A stretch of DNA of 64,000 bases from contig NC_071392.1 in NCBI RefSeq assembly GCF_022682495.2, positions 136,906,818-136,970,817 on the forward strand, read 5' to 3'. Of this stretch, positions 51,911 to 63,329 are shown piece after piece; position 1 is the stretch's first letter, and each line of letters opens with the position of its first letter. Position numbers and translations under genes: made by a program. The notes beneath the pieces were generated by a model. The model saw nothing but the letters and a program-made list of their open reading frames with translations. It ran no database searches and had not been told where the DNA came from. The stretch comes from Desmodus rotundus (Eukaryota > Chordata > Mammalia > Chiroptera > Phyllostomidae).

Positions 51911-52190
51911 GTTTGACAGCAGAGGGAGCTGTTGACCTGGCTCTCTTCCAAGACTCCTGCGGCAGGCCCAGCAAGTGCCAGGCCTGGGGCTGCAGCAGCC
52001 CTAGCCCCCGCCCTGGTCCCAGGGACCTTACTGTCCCAAAGCAATCTCCTTATCGTCTATTTTTCAATGTCCTCTACAATTTTGGCCTCCAACCTTCATA
52101 TATGCTGGGATAGTGTTGGCTGTTCACTCTGCTCCTCTGAAGATCAGCCAGGTGTTCCACCTGTGCACAGGGGGAAGTAGACTCTCCTCC
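51911..52190 (+). repeat. Unclassified interspersed repeat, forward copy
   Basis: About 280 bases share an extended, roughly 75-80% similar match with the reverse complement of 62789-63075, including TGACCTGGCTCTCT, CCCAGGGACCTTA and TTCATATATGCTGGG. I cannot name the family. Overlapping open frames are shadows of the repeat. Confidence 0.6.
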
Positions 52191-52414
52191 CACCTACCTT
52201 GCTGCCATCCTCCAAAACAACAGCTAACTTCTCATGAAAAATTAGGGAGGCCAAATATAATGTGATGACATACTGAAAGCCTTGGAGCAAAAGAAACTGT
52301 CTACTAATATTTCTATAACTGGTAGAAACATTATTTTTATACAAGATTCAAGAAATTGTAAATTATTCTGTTACATGATATTATATTTATGTAATTAGCT
52401 TTCAGTTCGTCAGG

Positions 52415-54233
52415 GACTATCAAATGCTTTTATTGCATCTATTGATATGATCATGTGATTTTTGTCTTTGCTGTTCTTGATGTGATGTATTATGTTTATT
52501 GATTTCTGAATATTGTACCATCCTCGCATCCCTGGGATGAATCCCACTTGGTCATGGTGTAGGATCTTTTTAATGTATTGCTGGATGCGGTTTCCCAATA
52601 TTTTGTTGAGAATTTTAGCGTCTATGTTCATCAGCGATATTGGCGTGAAGTTTTCTTTCTTCGTTGTGTCTTTATCTGGTTTTGGGATTAGAATGATGCT
52701 GGCTTCATAAAAAGAGTTTGGGAGTCTTCCATCCTTTTGGATTTTCTCGAATAGTCTGTGAGGGATAGGGGTTAGCTCTTCCTTAAATGCTTTGTAGAAT
52801 TCTCCTGTGAAACCATCTGGTCCAGGGCATTTGTGTGTTGGGAGATTTTTGATGACTGCTTCAATTTCATCTGCTGTTACTGGTGTGTTCAGGTGTTCTG
52901 CTTCTCCTTCATTTAGTTTTGGAAGATTATACTTTTCTAGAAATGTGTCCATTTCAGCCAGGTTTTCAAATTTCTTGGCATACAGTTCTTTGTAGTAATT
53001 TCTTACAATCCTTTATATTTCTTTGGTATCAGTTGTAATCTCTCCTCTTTCATTTTGAATTGTATTTATTTGGACCCTCTCTCTTTTTTTCTTGATGAGC
53101 CTACTTAAAGGCTTGTCGATTTTGTTTATCTTTTCAAAGAACCAGCTCCTGGATTCATTGATCCTTAGAATTGTGCTTTTAGTCTCTATGTCACTTAACT
53201 CTGCTCTGATCTTGGTTATTTCCTTCCTTCTGCTTGCTCTGGGCTCTCTTTGTTGTTGTTCCTCGAGTTCTTGTAGGCGTAGGGTTAGGCTGTTTGTTTG
53301 AAATGTTTCTATCTTTTTAAGGTAGGCCTGTATTGCTATGAACTTCCCTCTCAGGACTGCCTTTGCTGTGTCCCATAGGTTTTGGGTTGTTGTGAGTTCA
53401 TTTTCATTTGTTTCCAGAAAGTTTTTGATTTCTTCCCTAATCTCGTTCTTGACCCATTCATTGTTTAATGGCATGCTATTCAATCTCCATGATTTTGAGT
53501 GTTTGGGGTTTTTTCCTTTGGGGTTGGTTTGTAGTTTCAGTCCCTTGTGGTCAGAGAAAATGCTTGATATGATTTCAATTTTCTTCAATTTGTTGAGGCT
53601 TGCTTTGTGTCCTATCATGTGGTCTATCTTTGAAAAAGTTCCATGGACACTTGTAAAGATTGTGTATTTTGCTTCTTTGGGATGAAAGGCTCTATATATA
53701 TCAGTTAAGTCCATTTCATCTAGGGTATTGTTCAGTGACACAATATCCTTCTTGATATTTTGTTTGGAAGACTTGTCCATTTTTGACAGTGGGGTGTTAA
53801 AGTCCCCTACTATAATTGTGTTGCTTTCAATATCTTTCTTGAAATCCTCCAAGATTTTCTTTATGTATTTGGGTGCTCCTATGTTGGGTGCATATATATT
53901 CACAATGTTTATGTCTTCTTGGTGGATTCTTCCTTTGAGTATTATGAAGTGACCTTCTGGGTCTCTCTTTATGGCCCTTCTTTGGAAGTCTATTTTGTCT
54001 GATATGAGTATTGCTACCCCTGCTTTTTTTTCCTGTCTGTTTTCTTGGAAAATTTGTTTCCATCCCTTCACTTTCAGTCTGTGTAGGTCTTTTGTCCTGA
54101 GAGGGGTCTCTTGTAGGCAGCATATGTTTGGGTCATGTTTTCTTATCCATTCAGCTATTCTATGTCTTTTGATCGGAGCATTTAATATATTTACGTTTAA
54201 GGATATTATGGATAGGTAGTTATTCATTGCCAT
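52415..54233 (-). pseudogene. L1 ORF2 N-terminal half: endonuclease intact, one stop, RT truncated
   Basis: The frame starts at ATG 54233 and stays in frame to 52415 with one nonsense codon at 53015-53013 (CAA to TAA, codon 407). The endonuclease keeps its motifs: [30 protein letters not shown] and [10 protein letters not shown], matching metal- and base-binding N, E, D, N, D and H positions. Downstream are [19 protein letters not shown] and RT sequence [31 protein letters not shown] and motif A ([10 protein letters not shown]). The FADD box, Z-domain remainder and C-terminal Cys region are lacking. About 606 codons remain of about 1275. Confidence 0.85.
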
Positions 54234-54279
54234 TTTTTCATACCTGTGTTGCTCTCTCTTTCTCTTTTCCTTCCTTTCC

Positions 54280-55134
54280 TTAAAGCAGTCCCTTTAGCAT
54301 CTCTTGCAGAGCTGGTTTGGTGGAGGTATATTCTTTTAGACTTTTGTCTGGGAAACTCTTTATTTGGCCTTCTTCTTGATTAAGAGCCTGGCTGGGAAAG
54401 TAGCCTTGGTTGCAGGCATCTGGTTCTCATTACTTGGAATATTTTTTACCATTCTCTTCTGGCCTGGAACATTTCCATTGGGATGTCAGTTGCTAACCTT
54501 ATTGGGGCTCCCTTGTATGTCACTTCCTGTTTCTCCCTTGCTGCCTTTAAGATCCTCTGTTTGTCTTGGAATTTTGCCATTTTAATTATGATATGTGTTG
54601 CAGTGGGCCTCTTTGGGTTCCTCTTGCTTGGGACTCTCTGTGTTTCTTGGATTTCGGTGACTTTTTCTCTCCTCTGATTAGGGAAATTTTCCATCATTAC
54701 TTTTTCAAACAGGTTTTCTATCCCATGCTCTTCTTCTTCTGGTATCCCTATTATACGGGTATCATTATGTTTCATGGTGTCCTGCATTTCCCTTAATCCC
54801 TCTTCATTCTTTCTGAGCCTCTTTTCCTTTTCTTGCTCTTTCTGGGTGTTTTTTTCTATTTGTCCTCCATCTCGCTGATCCGATCCTCTGCTTCATCAAG
54901 TCTGCTTTTCATTCCTTCTACTATGTTTTTCAGTTCAGAAGTTGTATTCTTCATCTCCCCTTCGTCCTTGTTGATAGTTTCTATTTCCTTTTTCATGTTG
55001 ACATACTTTGCAGTGAGTTCATTGTAGTCTCCCTGTAGTTTCTGGTAGTTCTCTGTGAGCTCAGTGAGCTTCCTGATAACCACTGCTTTGAACTCAGTAT
55101 CTGATAGTTGACTTACCTCTTTTTCAGTTAGCAT
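54280..55134 (-). pseudogene. L1 ORF1, frameshifted
   Basis: It starts with MLTEKEVSQLSDTEFKAVVI and has an evident heptad coiled coil (KLTELTENYQKLQGDYNELT, ETINKDEGEMKN, LDEAEDRISEMEDK), then after a frameshift RIIGIPEEEEHGIENLFEKV, THIIIKMAKFQDKQRIL, KGAPIRLATDIP and FQARREW, ending near 54280 with [13 protein letters not shown]1 ORF1p is the RNA-binding chaperone; this copy is broken by the frameshift near 54800-54860 and a stop near 54446. Confidence 0.85.
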
Positions 55135-55389
55135 TCTTTTTGAGGCTTACTCCTTTCCTTTCATTTGGGGGTTGTTTCTTTGTCTTCCCATTGTTTGTCA
55201 TACTCTTCTTGTTAGCCTATGCTTAAATTGATCTGTTCTGACTCCCTGGGTTTATGGTATGAACTTCTATGGTAGAATGCCAGTGGGATTCAGTGGTGCC
55301 ATCTCCTTAATCTCCTGAGCTCACTGGTCTTGAGGTGACGTTTATGGGTGTAACTCTGGTGTCTTTAGAGCTCCAGGTTTTATTGTCTC

Positions 55390-55665
55390 ACCTGTGGGAA
55401 AAGGAGAAAGAAGAAAAAAATAAGGAGAAGGGAAGGAAGGAAAAAGGAATAGAAAAGGAATGGAAGGAAGGAAGGCTCGAAGATGGAATAAAAAAAGATT
55501 GGAGGAAAGAACAAGGAATTTTAAGAAAAATTAAAGCAAAAAAATAATTAAAACAAGGCAGGAAGAAGGAATAAAAAAGTAAAGGATAGAAGGAAGAAGG
55601 AATAAAGGAAGAAAGAAGAACAGGTAGGAAGAAGGAATTAGGGGGAAAGGGAAAAAAAAAAGTCT
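55390..55665 (+). repeat. Polypurine (GGAA-rich) tract in L1 5'UTR
   Basis: About 270 bases are nearly all purine on the plus strand (GAAGGAAGGAAAAAGGAAT-like units), interrupted by only a few pyrimidines. It belongs to the L1 5'UTR, as the homologous stretch at the right window end shows its beginning (CTTTTTCTTTTTTTAAAATT). Confidence 0.7.
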
Positions 55666-56142
55666 TTTGCTGGCTTTAAACCAGTCCGGTTATTTCTGCT
55701 GTTCTTCCTGTCTGTGAAATGGGAAGGGATGGTTGGAGGGATTGGTTTCACTTTTCTCCCTTCCTGAGCCACACTCTTTGGTCCAGCCTCCAGTCCAGTT
55801 CCTCAGGGTCCTTCTGCTCCCCCCTAGGCCTTTAGTTCACCAATTGTGCTGTCCTTGAGGTGTGCCAATTAGGGGCAACTCACACTCCACCTTCTTGCTC
55901 TTTGCTGTTGTAGATGCTAGGGGCTTGCAGTGCTCCTTCAGGGTAGTTCAGACCCCTACTGGGTCAAGTCTTTCCAGGGACTTCAGTCTCCCGTAGCTCA
56001 AAGACTGCTGCTCCCCTCTGCTGGGCGTTCTGCCTTCCTCCTAGAGAGCAAGTAGGCCCTTCTGGGCTCTGTGCACAGGGGCTAGGTGGGAATTCTTCAG
56101 ACCCGGTGCTTCCTGTGTGGTCACCCGTTGGCAGCCAGGCTG

Positions 56143-56310
56143 TTGATTGGGTTACGCACGGACCCCCGGCTTTGGGCATGTGCTCTCGGCAACCAAGCTG
56201 CTGATCAGGTTACGCATCCACCTGAGGTTTCAGGTGTGTGGGCCCGGTCGACTGATCAGAGTGCACGCCCACTCGGGGTTTTAGGTGTGGGTGTCCAGGC
56301 CGCTGATCAC
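56143..56310 (-). repeat. Tandem 51-base units at the L1 5' end (monomer-like)
   Basis: Related starts TTGATTGGG (56143), CTGATCAGG (56201), CTGATCAGA (56252) and CTGATCACA (56303) repeat at 58, 51 and 51 bases, with matching inner parts (GGTTACGCA, GTTTCAGGTGTG / GTTTTAGGTGTG). They lie at the extreme 5' end of the L1 on the minus strand, where mouse L1 carries promoter monomers. Confidence 0.6.
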
Positions 56311-57682
56311 ATCCTATTTTAAATGAGGGCCTTGCTATAGAGAAATCTTTGTTGCAGGCCCTTGCTTTTCATTACTTGGAATAATTCATGCCGGTCCCTC
56401 TGGCATGTAGTGTTTCTGTTGAGAAATCAGCTCAAACCATTATTACAGCTTCCTTGTATGTTACTGTCTGTTTCTCCTTTGCTGCCATTAAGATTCTCTC
56501 TGTCTTTAAAGTTTTCCATTTTAATTGTGATGTGTCTTGGAAAGAGCCTTTTTATGTTCATCTGGAGTGGGATTCTGTGTGGGTCCTGAACTTGTGTGTC
56601 TTTTTCCTTCAGAAACTTAGGAAATTTTTGAGTCATTATTTTTTCAAACAGGTTTTCTATCTCTTACTTCCGTTTTTCTCATTCTGGTATCCCTATGGTG
56701 TGAATATTGTTACGTTTCATGTCGTCCCAAAGATCCCTGCAACTACCCTCATTCTTTTAAAATGTTTTTTCATTTTCTTGCTCTAATTCAGTGTTTTTTC
56801 TACATTCTCTTCCAACTCACTGATTTGACCCTCTACTTCATCTAGCCTACTTAAATTCCTTCAAGTATATTCTTCATTTCAGATATTGTATGCTTCATTC
56901 CCACCTGGTTCTTATTCATAGTTTCTATGCTCTTTTTCATGCTGATATAGTTCCCACTAAGTTCCTTATAGTTCTCACTAAGTTCCTTGAGCATCCTTAT
57001 AACAATTACTTTGAACTCTATGTTTGATAAATTGCTTGCCTCCATTTCACTTAGGTCTTTTTCTGGGGATTTTTCCCTTCCTTTTGAATGGGTGTTATTC
57101 TTTGTCTCCCCATTTTAGCTGACTGTTTTTGTTTGCTTCTATGTATTAGACTGATCTACTTTGACTCCATGTCTTTGTGGAATAGCCTTATGTGGTAGGA
57201 GTCCTGTAGGACTCAGTGGTACAGTCTTCTTAATCTCCTGAGCTGGATGCTCTAGGGATACACTTTATGCAGTTTATATGAGCTACCCTGTGGTATTTGG
57301 GTTTTGAATGTTGTTGGCCCTTTCATTGGTGGGTTGTCCTCTCTGGCTGGCTGATGAATGTCTCAGCCCCCACCACATCTTGTATGCTGTTGTACGGGTG
57401 CTGACAGAACAAAACTAAACAATGCAGAAAACAAAACCCACATAAGCAAAACTACTCCCCAACAACAACAGCAATATCAATGACAAATGGGCAAAGATTA
57501 AATAGGGTAAAAATAAAGAATGTTGTATGAAAGAAAAAAACAGTATGTGATGACTAAAGGAAGAAAAATGATTATGAGAGTACGGGGGAGGAGAAATAAT
57601 AAGCATAAGGAATAGAAATAAGTTACCACAAAAGGTCAAAGAAAGGGAAAAATACAATTTAAATTAGCAAAGAGAAAGAAGG
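56311..57682 (-). mobile_element. Old L1, ORF1 C-terminal half to 5'UTR start
   Basis: Minus-strand ORF1 remnants include FLKEKDTQVQDPHRI near 56600 and the N-terminal SNIEFKVIVIRMLKELSENY near 57030. Its ORF2 and ORF1 end are not found left of the young L1, which sits at its left edge. Confidence 0.7.
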
Positions 57683-58028
57683 AGCTTATACCCTTTGTAA
57701 TGGCATGGATGGAACTTGAGAGCATTATGCTAAGTGAAATAAGCCAGGCGGTGAGGGACAAATACCATATGATCTCACCTTTAACTGGAACATAATCAAC
57801 AAAACAAAAAAGCAAACAAAATATAACCAGAGACATTGAAATTAAGAACAATGTAACAATAGCCAGAGGGGAGTGAGGAGGGGATATTGGGGAGAGGGGT
57901 CTATAGGAGCTACTATAAAGGACACAAGGACAAAATCAAGGGGGAGGGTAGAGGTGAGGGAGGGAGGTGGGACTGGCTGGGGTGGGGTGGAGGGATGGGG
58001 AGAAAATGCAGACAATTGTAACTGAATA

Positions 58029-58061
<33 letters not shown>

Positions 58062-58083
58062 AATTAAAATTTTTTTTAAAAAA
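57683..58083 (+). mobile_element. 5'-truncated L1 3' end
   Basis: It starts with the last ORF2 codons (GAGAGCATTATGCTAAGTGA, AAGCCAGGCGGTGAGGGACA), then G-rich 3'UTR and the terminus GACAATTGTAACTGAATAAA with an A-rich tail. Imperfect flanking repeats (AGAAAGAAGG and GGGAAGAAGG) are consistent with target duplication. It lies inside an older L1 5'UTR. Confidence 0.8.
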
Positions 58084-58120
58084 GGGAAGAAGGTAAATGA
58101 AGTAAGAAAAGGGAAGAGCA

Positions 58121-58327
58121 GCCCTGGCTGGTGTAGCTCAGTGGACTGAACATGAGGTGTGAACCAAAGGGTCACCAGTTCAATTCCCAGTCAGGGCACA
58201 TGCTTGGGTTGTGGGCCAGGTCCCCCAGTGGGGGCCACATGAGAGGCAACAACACATTGATGTTTCTCTTACTCTCTTTCTCCTTCCCTTCCCCTCTCTC
58301 TAAAAATATATAAATAAAATCTTTAAA
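58121..58327 (+). repeat. VES SINE with 14-base duplication
   Basis: It starts GCCCTGGCTGGTGTAGCTCA, has an AGTTCAATTCCC-type B box, a CT-rich tract and ends TAAATAAAATCTTTA. Perfect direct repeats AAAAGGGAAGAGCA flank it (58107-58120 and 58328-58341). Confidence 0.93.
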
Positions 58328-58341
58328 AAAAGGGAAGAGCA

Positions 58342-61300
58342 AAATATGAGCTCTGAAATAAAAAATAGTGAAAAATAGGAACAAATAGGAAGAAAATAAA
58401 AATGTTAAAAAGAAAAGTAGAAGAAAAAATTATGCTAATAATGGAAAAGAAAGAAGTGAATTCATCTCAGCATAGTTTAGTGCTTGCCTACTGAGTTCTC
58501 CTTCTGGATACAATTCCAGTCTGAAGCTGGTGTAAGCCAATGTCAGATGCTGTCCCCATCTAGCTCTAGGCAGCTTGTTCGAGGCTACTGGTGATCCCCT
58601 GTCTGTGGCTCTCTGTGGCTGTCTCCTTCAGGCTTGTCAGGCTTGGCTGCTTCTGAGATGGTCCTTGCTGCTCTACACTGCTGGCATTTTATCAGCACAG
58701 GGTCCTAAGGTGGATCACCTAATGACCGAAAGCACTACAGGTACCACCTCCACCAGCCACTATCTGCAGTCCTGCTGTTAGTCTAGCCTAACTGCTGACC
58801 CTTCTGTTTCTGAGAGGGCTTCTGGTGCAATTGGGAGATAGGACCCCTGGATCTCACTTGGGAGGGGCTGTTTAGACTTCAGGGAAGATGGTGCGTGTGT
58901 TCCCACATCCCTGTGCCACCCTTCTTGGTCAGTCCCAGATTATTTCCAGTACTGAATAGTTTCTAAAGAGTTAGCTGTTTCATCTGTTTCAAAGGGTCAG
59001 ATCTTTCCTGCTTGGAGCTAATGGCAGCTCTGTATTAGGGCTGAGGCTCCCCAGGGTTGATCTCCCTCTTTAAAACTCTCTGCCCTTCCCTGTGTTTGCT
59101 TGATTTCTCTACAGAGCCTTTTGATGAGAGTCTGTAAGGTGAGACCAGGTCTGTTTAATTAGGGCTTATAGGTTTACACTTTGTTGAAATTGCAGTCTGT
59201 AGGGCACTCCGTGAGGGGAGAGTACCCACTATTCAGAGCCAACCCCTTCAATCTTTGCCAGAGATTCAGCTTTCGCTTCCTCAAGGGGGATCACTGTTGG
59301 CTCAGGATGAGTACATTCAACTTTCCCCTTTGCAGGAGTGAGCTCAGCAGTTCTGGACTTCAGGGGATAGATCCAAGAGGCCTCCCACTTGGGCTGAGAC
59401 AAGACCACACTGCAGGTGGTAGCTAGACTTTGTTTTTCATCCAAGCCCTCAGTAGGAAGCTAAGCTCTCTGTCCTGCTCCAGGAGATATCCAAAATTTTC
59501 ATATTTTGAAAGTCTCTGTTTGGAGTTTCTCTTTCTTCTCCCTGTGGCAATACAACCAGTGGGGGAATCTTGGACCTGGCCAGGCTGTTCTGCAGAGTTT
59601 CCCCTTTGGGGGTGGTGCCTGAAATCCTGCAATATGGGGGACAAGCATTCCTTTCCCTTTCCTAGGGATTTTAGACCACATGGGGCTTTGCCTCTCTGGA
59701 AAGTATCTCAGGGCTCAACTCTCATACATGTGACTCCCAGCACACAACATTTGCAGGAGACACAGTACAGAGCCCTCTATTCCATGCAGCCCCTGGTTGC
59801 TTGCAAGCTGATCTGTGTTGAGCCTAGAAAATCCCTAATTGTGCAAATTCCTGATCTCTGTGCCCAGCTGGTCACAGTGAGAAAGGACCTAAAGATCCAG
59901 CATGGCTTTGAATATCAAGAGTGGCTTGCGCAACTGAGAAAAGTTCCGAACAGGTGAAAAAACAGTTTTCCCATTCCACCAGGTTCCTCTCTGCAGTTGC
60001 AACAGCAGCAGCTGGGTTAGCTCATGCTGGGGGCTGGAGCACCACCTTCACACTTGAGAGTGGGGTGAATGGTTTTCTTTTCCAGTCCACTCAGCAAGAT
60101 TTCTGTTTTGGACTACCCCCTGCATTATGCAAATTTCTGATCTCTCTGCCCAGATGGTCTCAGTGGGAAAGAACCTATAGATCCAGCATGTCTTGGCCCA
60201 GCTGAGAGAAGGCTAGGACAGGTCAAAAAAACACAATTTTCCCATTTTGCTATGTTTCGTTCTGCAGCTGGAGCAGCAGCAGTAGGCTTAGCTCACGGTA
60301 GGAGGAGGGGCACATTCCATATGCTTGAGAGCGAGGAAACTGGTTCTCTCTCCCCATCCACTCAACAACATCTATCTTTTGATTACCCCCTGTTCTTTAC
60401 CAGCAGTCAGTGATTTCCTTTGTGCAACTGCTCTCTGCCAATCTCAGAAGCCCTACTGCATCAGCATGGTTATTCTCTTAGTCTGAGATTGTATAATGAA
60501 CTCTTCAGCCTGGTACCCAAACCATAGAAGCACTTCACACTGATTTGCGATTTCTGTCTTTCACAGGTGTGGTGGAACCTCATTGCATCCGCCATTGGAG
60601 ACCCCACAGCCTCCCCTTCCCTCCCTATTACTGGATTTTCATGGCCACACAGTTCAAAGGGAAGGGCACTCTGTAATTGTGATTTCAATGTGCCCTGCTG
60701 GCAGAGCAGGTGTGTGTGGGGTCCTTGCCCACCCACGTTTTAGTTCGTTTTAAAAAGTCTCTATGCGCTACTTACACCACAGTACTGAGTCACTGTTTGG
60801 TTCTCCATGAATACAACCTTCCCAAAAAGAAAAATGTCTCTCAAAGTCATGGCTGGCTGTGGCCTGTAGGTACTTCTGACTGACCCAGGGGTGGCAACCT
60901 GTTCACTTAGGAGTCTGAGTCTCTATCTGGAGATCTCCACGTTGGCACTATCGCTATGGATGTGCGGCTTGCTGTGTGTGTGTAGCGTGGGTCTCACAGA
61001 CTCAGTATATTACCCCAAGTCACTCCCGATTAAGGTTGGGGATCCCTGACTGGGACTAAGACTTCCTGCTCCAAAAGGGGAGGAAGCTCCAAAGCTGAGA
61101 TTTCTGTCTGGTGTCTGATTCTACAGGAGCCATGAACAGGGTATTTCCCCTTCAACTTATAAAATCCCCTTACTGGATAGTACAAAGCATCTTCTATACT
61201 CCTTGGCTTCAAAACTTCATATCAGCTAAGATGCTGTTGATTGTTCAGGTTCATTGTTAGAATATCAGCCAAAAATCTGGGTTGGGGCAGGAGCAAGTGA

Positions 61301-61372
61301 ACTCAACTTCCACCTATTCAGCCACCATCTTCCAGCCCTCCAAACTGCAAGGTTTTGGAGTCCTCATTTGCA
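58342..61372 (-). mobile_element. Long 5'UTR of the old L1
   Basis: It continues the L1 5'UTR on the minus strand up to about 61372. It contains two degenerate 286-base tandem units (59843-60128 and 60129 to about 60400; for example CTGATCTCTGTGCCCAGCTG against CTGATCTCTCTGCCCAGATG). Many short open frames here are not supported as genes. The 5' limit is approximate. Confidence 0.5.
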
Positions 61373-61500
61373 GGAACCAGAGATAAGGACTTCTGTCAGC
61401 ATCCCTCTGGCTCTAGGAGCACAGTTCCCTTTTCACCAAAGACTGCACTTCCCCAGTTGAGCTGAAACACCAAGGAACTCTCACTGAGGCAGAGCAAAGG

Positions 61501-61560
61501 AGACCAGTGCAGGGCAAAGCAGACCAGCATGGAGCAGAGCAGACCAGTGAGGAGCAGAGC
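61501..61560 (+). repeat. 20-base tandem repeat, three units
   Basis: AGACCAGTGCAGGGCAAAGC, AGACCAGCATGGAGCAGAGC and AGACCAGTGAGGAGCAGAGC follow each other exactly at 20-base spacing, with partial units on both sides. Confidence 0.8.
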
Positions 61561-61734
61561 TGTCTAGTCAGAGAGGAGCCTGGCCCCAGGGGCACCTCAT
61601 AGCTGTGCTATTTTCAGAGCCTCAGAGTATCACAATTAAGCTGTTTGAGTTGAATAGTTTTCTTCTTCACCACACTCCAAATTGGGGATTCCTGTTGGCA
61701 TTGAGTTGGCGCCAACAACCATTGTTCAACAGTA

Positions 61735-61915
61735 TGTATCTTTTCAGTTGTGACCGATACTGCTAAATTGCCTTCCACAGAACATAAACCAACTTACAAT
61801 CATATGAGCAATGTATGAGAGTGCCCGTTTCCCCATCCTTGGGCAACACAAGATGCTATCAAACTTTTGGTTTGTTTTTTTAATATGATAGGGGTAAAGA
61901 GTATCTTATTACAAG
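61735..61915 (-). repeat. Ancient L1 ORF2 fragment
   Basis: TGCTAAATTGCCTTCCACAG, CAATGTATGAGAGTGCCCGT and ATCAAACTTTTGGTTTG correspond to antisense ORF2 C-terminal sequence of old L1M elements. Strongly diverged. Confidence 0.5.
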
Positions 61916-62788
61916 TTTTGTCACAAAGATCTTTTTGAAGAAATAAGCAATTACTCAATAGCTATGTAAATTCTATGTAAATTCGAGATAGACCAGTAGA
62001 GTACAAGAGATATAACAGAAATGTTCTGCTCCCAAGTCTGGAATCAGGTACAATTAATGGAATGCATACGTGCCCTCATTTAAGAATGTGAACCAGTCAC
62101 CCTGTCAGAGGCAGTGTGCTCCTGTCAGAGGACCAACCACCTCAGCCTGATTCCATTAATAGCTGGTTGGGCCTTAGTTTCTTCCGGTGTACAAGGAGGG
62201 CACTAACTTAAAGATTCCTTCAACTTTAGAAATTCTATATTGAAGAAAAATCAGTTAATTCAAATTTACTTTAAAAGTGGACACAGTACTCTTTACACAT
62301 AGCTTGAGTCAGTTACAGTGGTATTGCGCCCCCTACCATCCCGACACCTAGAGCAAGGGTACAATTGGTGCTTTTGCTCTGTGCCTGGAAGCAGTACTCA
62401 ACCATTTTTCTGGACTAAGCCCAGACCTCAGAATTTCTAAAACCACTGGCAAACACTGGCATGGAAGACGTAAGGGGAAAACCCATCCAGCAATACTCGA
62501 TAACAAAACCATACTCGACTAACTTACACAACATTTTCACCTCTGTTCCCTGAGCAGCCAACTGGCCTTGATTTCACATATGGAATTCTGACAGGAAAAC
62601 AGTGATGCTAAAGTGCCCCTGGCAAGCCAAGACTCTGGCCTCACCAGCACTCATGTAATAGCATAAAGTGTAAACACAAGGGCTAATAAGTATAGTTTAT
62701 TTTTAGACCATAAACTCTGGAGCACAGGAATGCATCTTTTACTAGTTTTACTCTGTATCTATTTTCCAATGTGCAGTGAAAGTAATGA
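61916..62788. other. Intron; one possible MIR-class remnant
   Basis: Sequence near 62170-62235 (GGGCCTTAGTTTCTTCCGGT then CTTCAACTTTAGAAATTCTA) resembles a MIR-class tail. I recognise nothing else. Confidence 0.35.
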
Positions 62789-63075
62789 GGGAGCAGAGTT
62801 CACTTCCCCCTGCGCATGGGTGAAACATCTACCCAATCTTCTGAGGAACAGAGTGAATAGCCAACGGTACCCCAGCATATATGAAGATTGGAGACCAAAA
62901 ACAGTAGAGGACATTGAAAAATCAGATGATAAGGAGACTGCTTCAGGACAATAAGGTCCCTGGGACCAGCACAGGGACCAGGGTGGCTGCAGCCCCAGGC
63001 CCAGTGCCCACTGGGTCTGCCACAGGATTCTAGGGAGAGAGCCAGGTCAACGGCTCCCTCCCCTGACAAACAAGG
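62789..63075 (-). repeat. Unclassified interspersed repeat, reverse copy
   Basis: It is the reverse-complement partner of 51911-52190, with a slightly different 3' half. It lies just left of the L1 5'UTR at the window end. Family unknown. Confidence 0.6.
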
Positions 63076-63329
63076 TTTGAGCAGAATCAGGAAGGACCTG
63101 GATGCTTGAAGTCACAGGGTGGGGAATAAGGACGAAGTGGCAAACACACAGGGGAGGCATGTATGCACTGAGACTGCGGATGCCGGCTGGGAAGAGTTGG
63201 GCAATGATGGACCCTGACCTGATCAGTCCCCGGTGTAGTTGGAGAGTGGGGCTGTGTGAGAGGCCAGGCGCTTGTTTGGAGTGGCAGGCTTGAACAGGAG
63301 GAATTTTCCAAAAAGAAAAAGAGAAAAAA

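Larger units (their letters stand above)
52415..56310 (-). mobile_element. Young L1, 5' half only (5'UTR, ORF1, ORF2 to RT motif A)
   Basis: On the minus strand: 5'UTR (56310-55135) with 51-base tandem units at its start, ORF1 (55134-54280), a 46-base spacer and ORF2 (54233 downward), cut at about 52415 in RT just after motif A. The 3' half and 3'UTR are missing, the opposite of ordinary 5' truncation. ORF2 has a single in-frame stop, so this is one of the youngest L1 sequences in the window. Confidence 0.85.

Noticed and set aside
58121..58193. tRNA-like sequence with A and B boxes
   Set aside because: Head of a VES SINE, with SINE tail and target duplication; not a tRNA gene.
59430..59957. 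175-codon plus-strand open frame
   Set aside because: Lies antisense in an old L1 5'UTR, overlaps the tandem units and shows no conserved domain.
61501..61560. Short regular repeats as a CRISPR array
   Set aside because: 20-base units directly adjacent with no spacers, in a mammalian intron.
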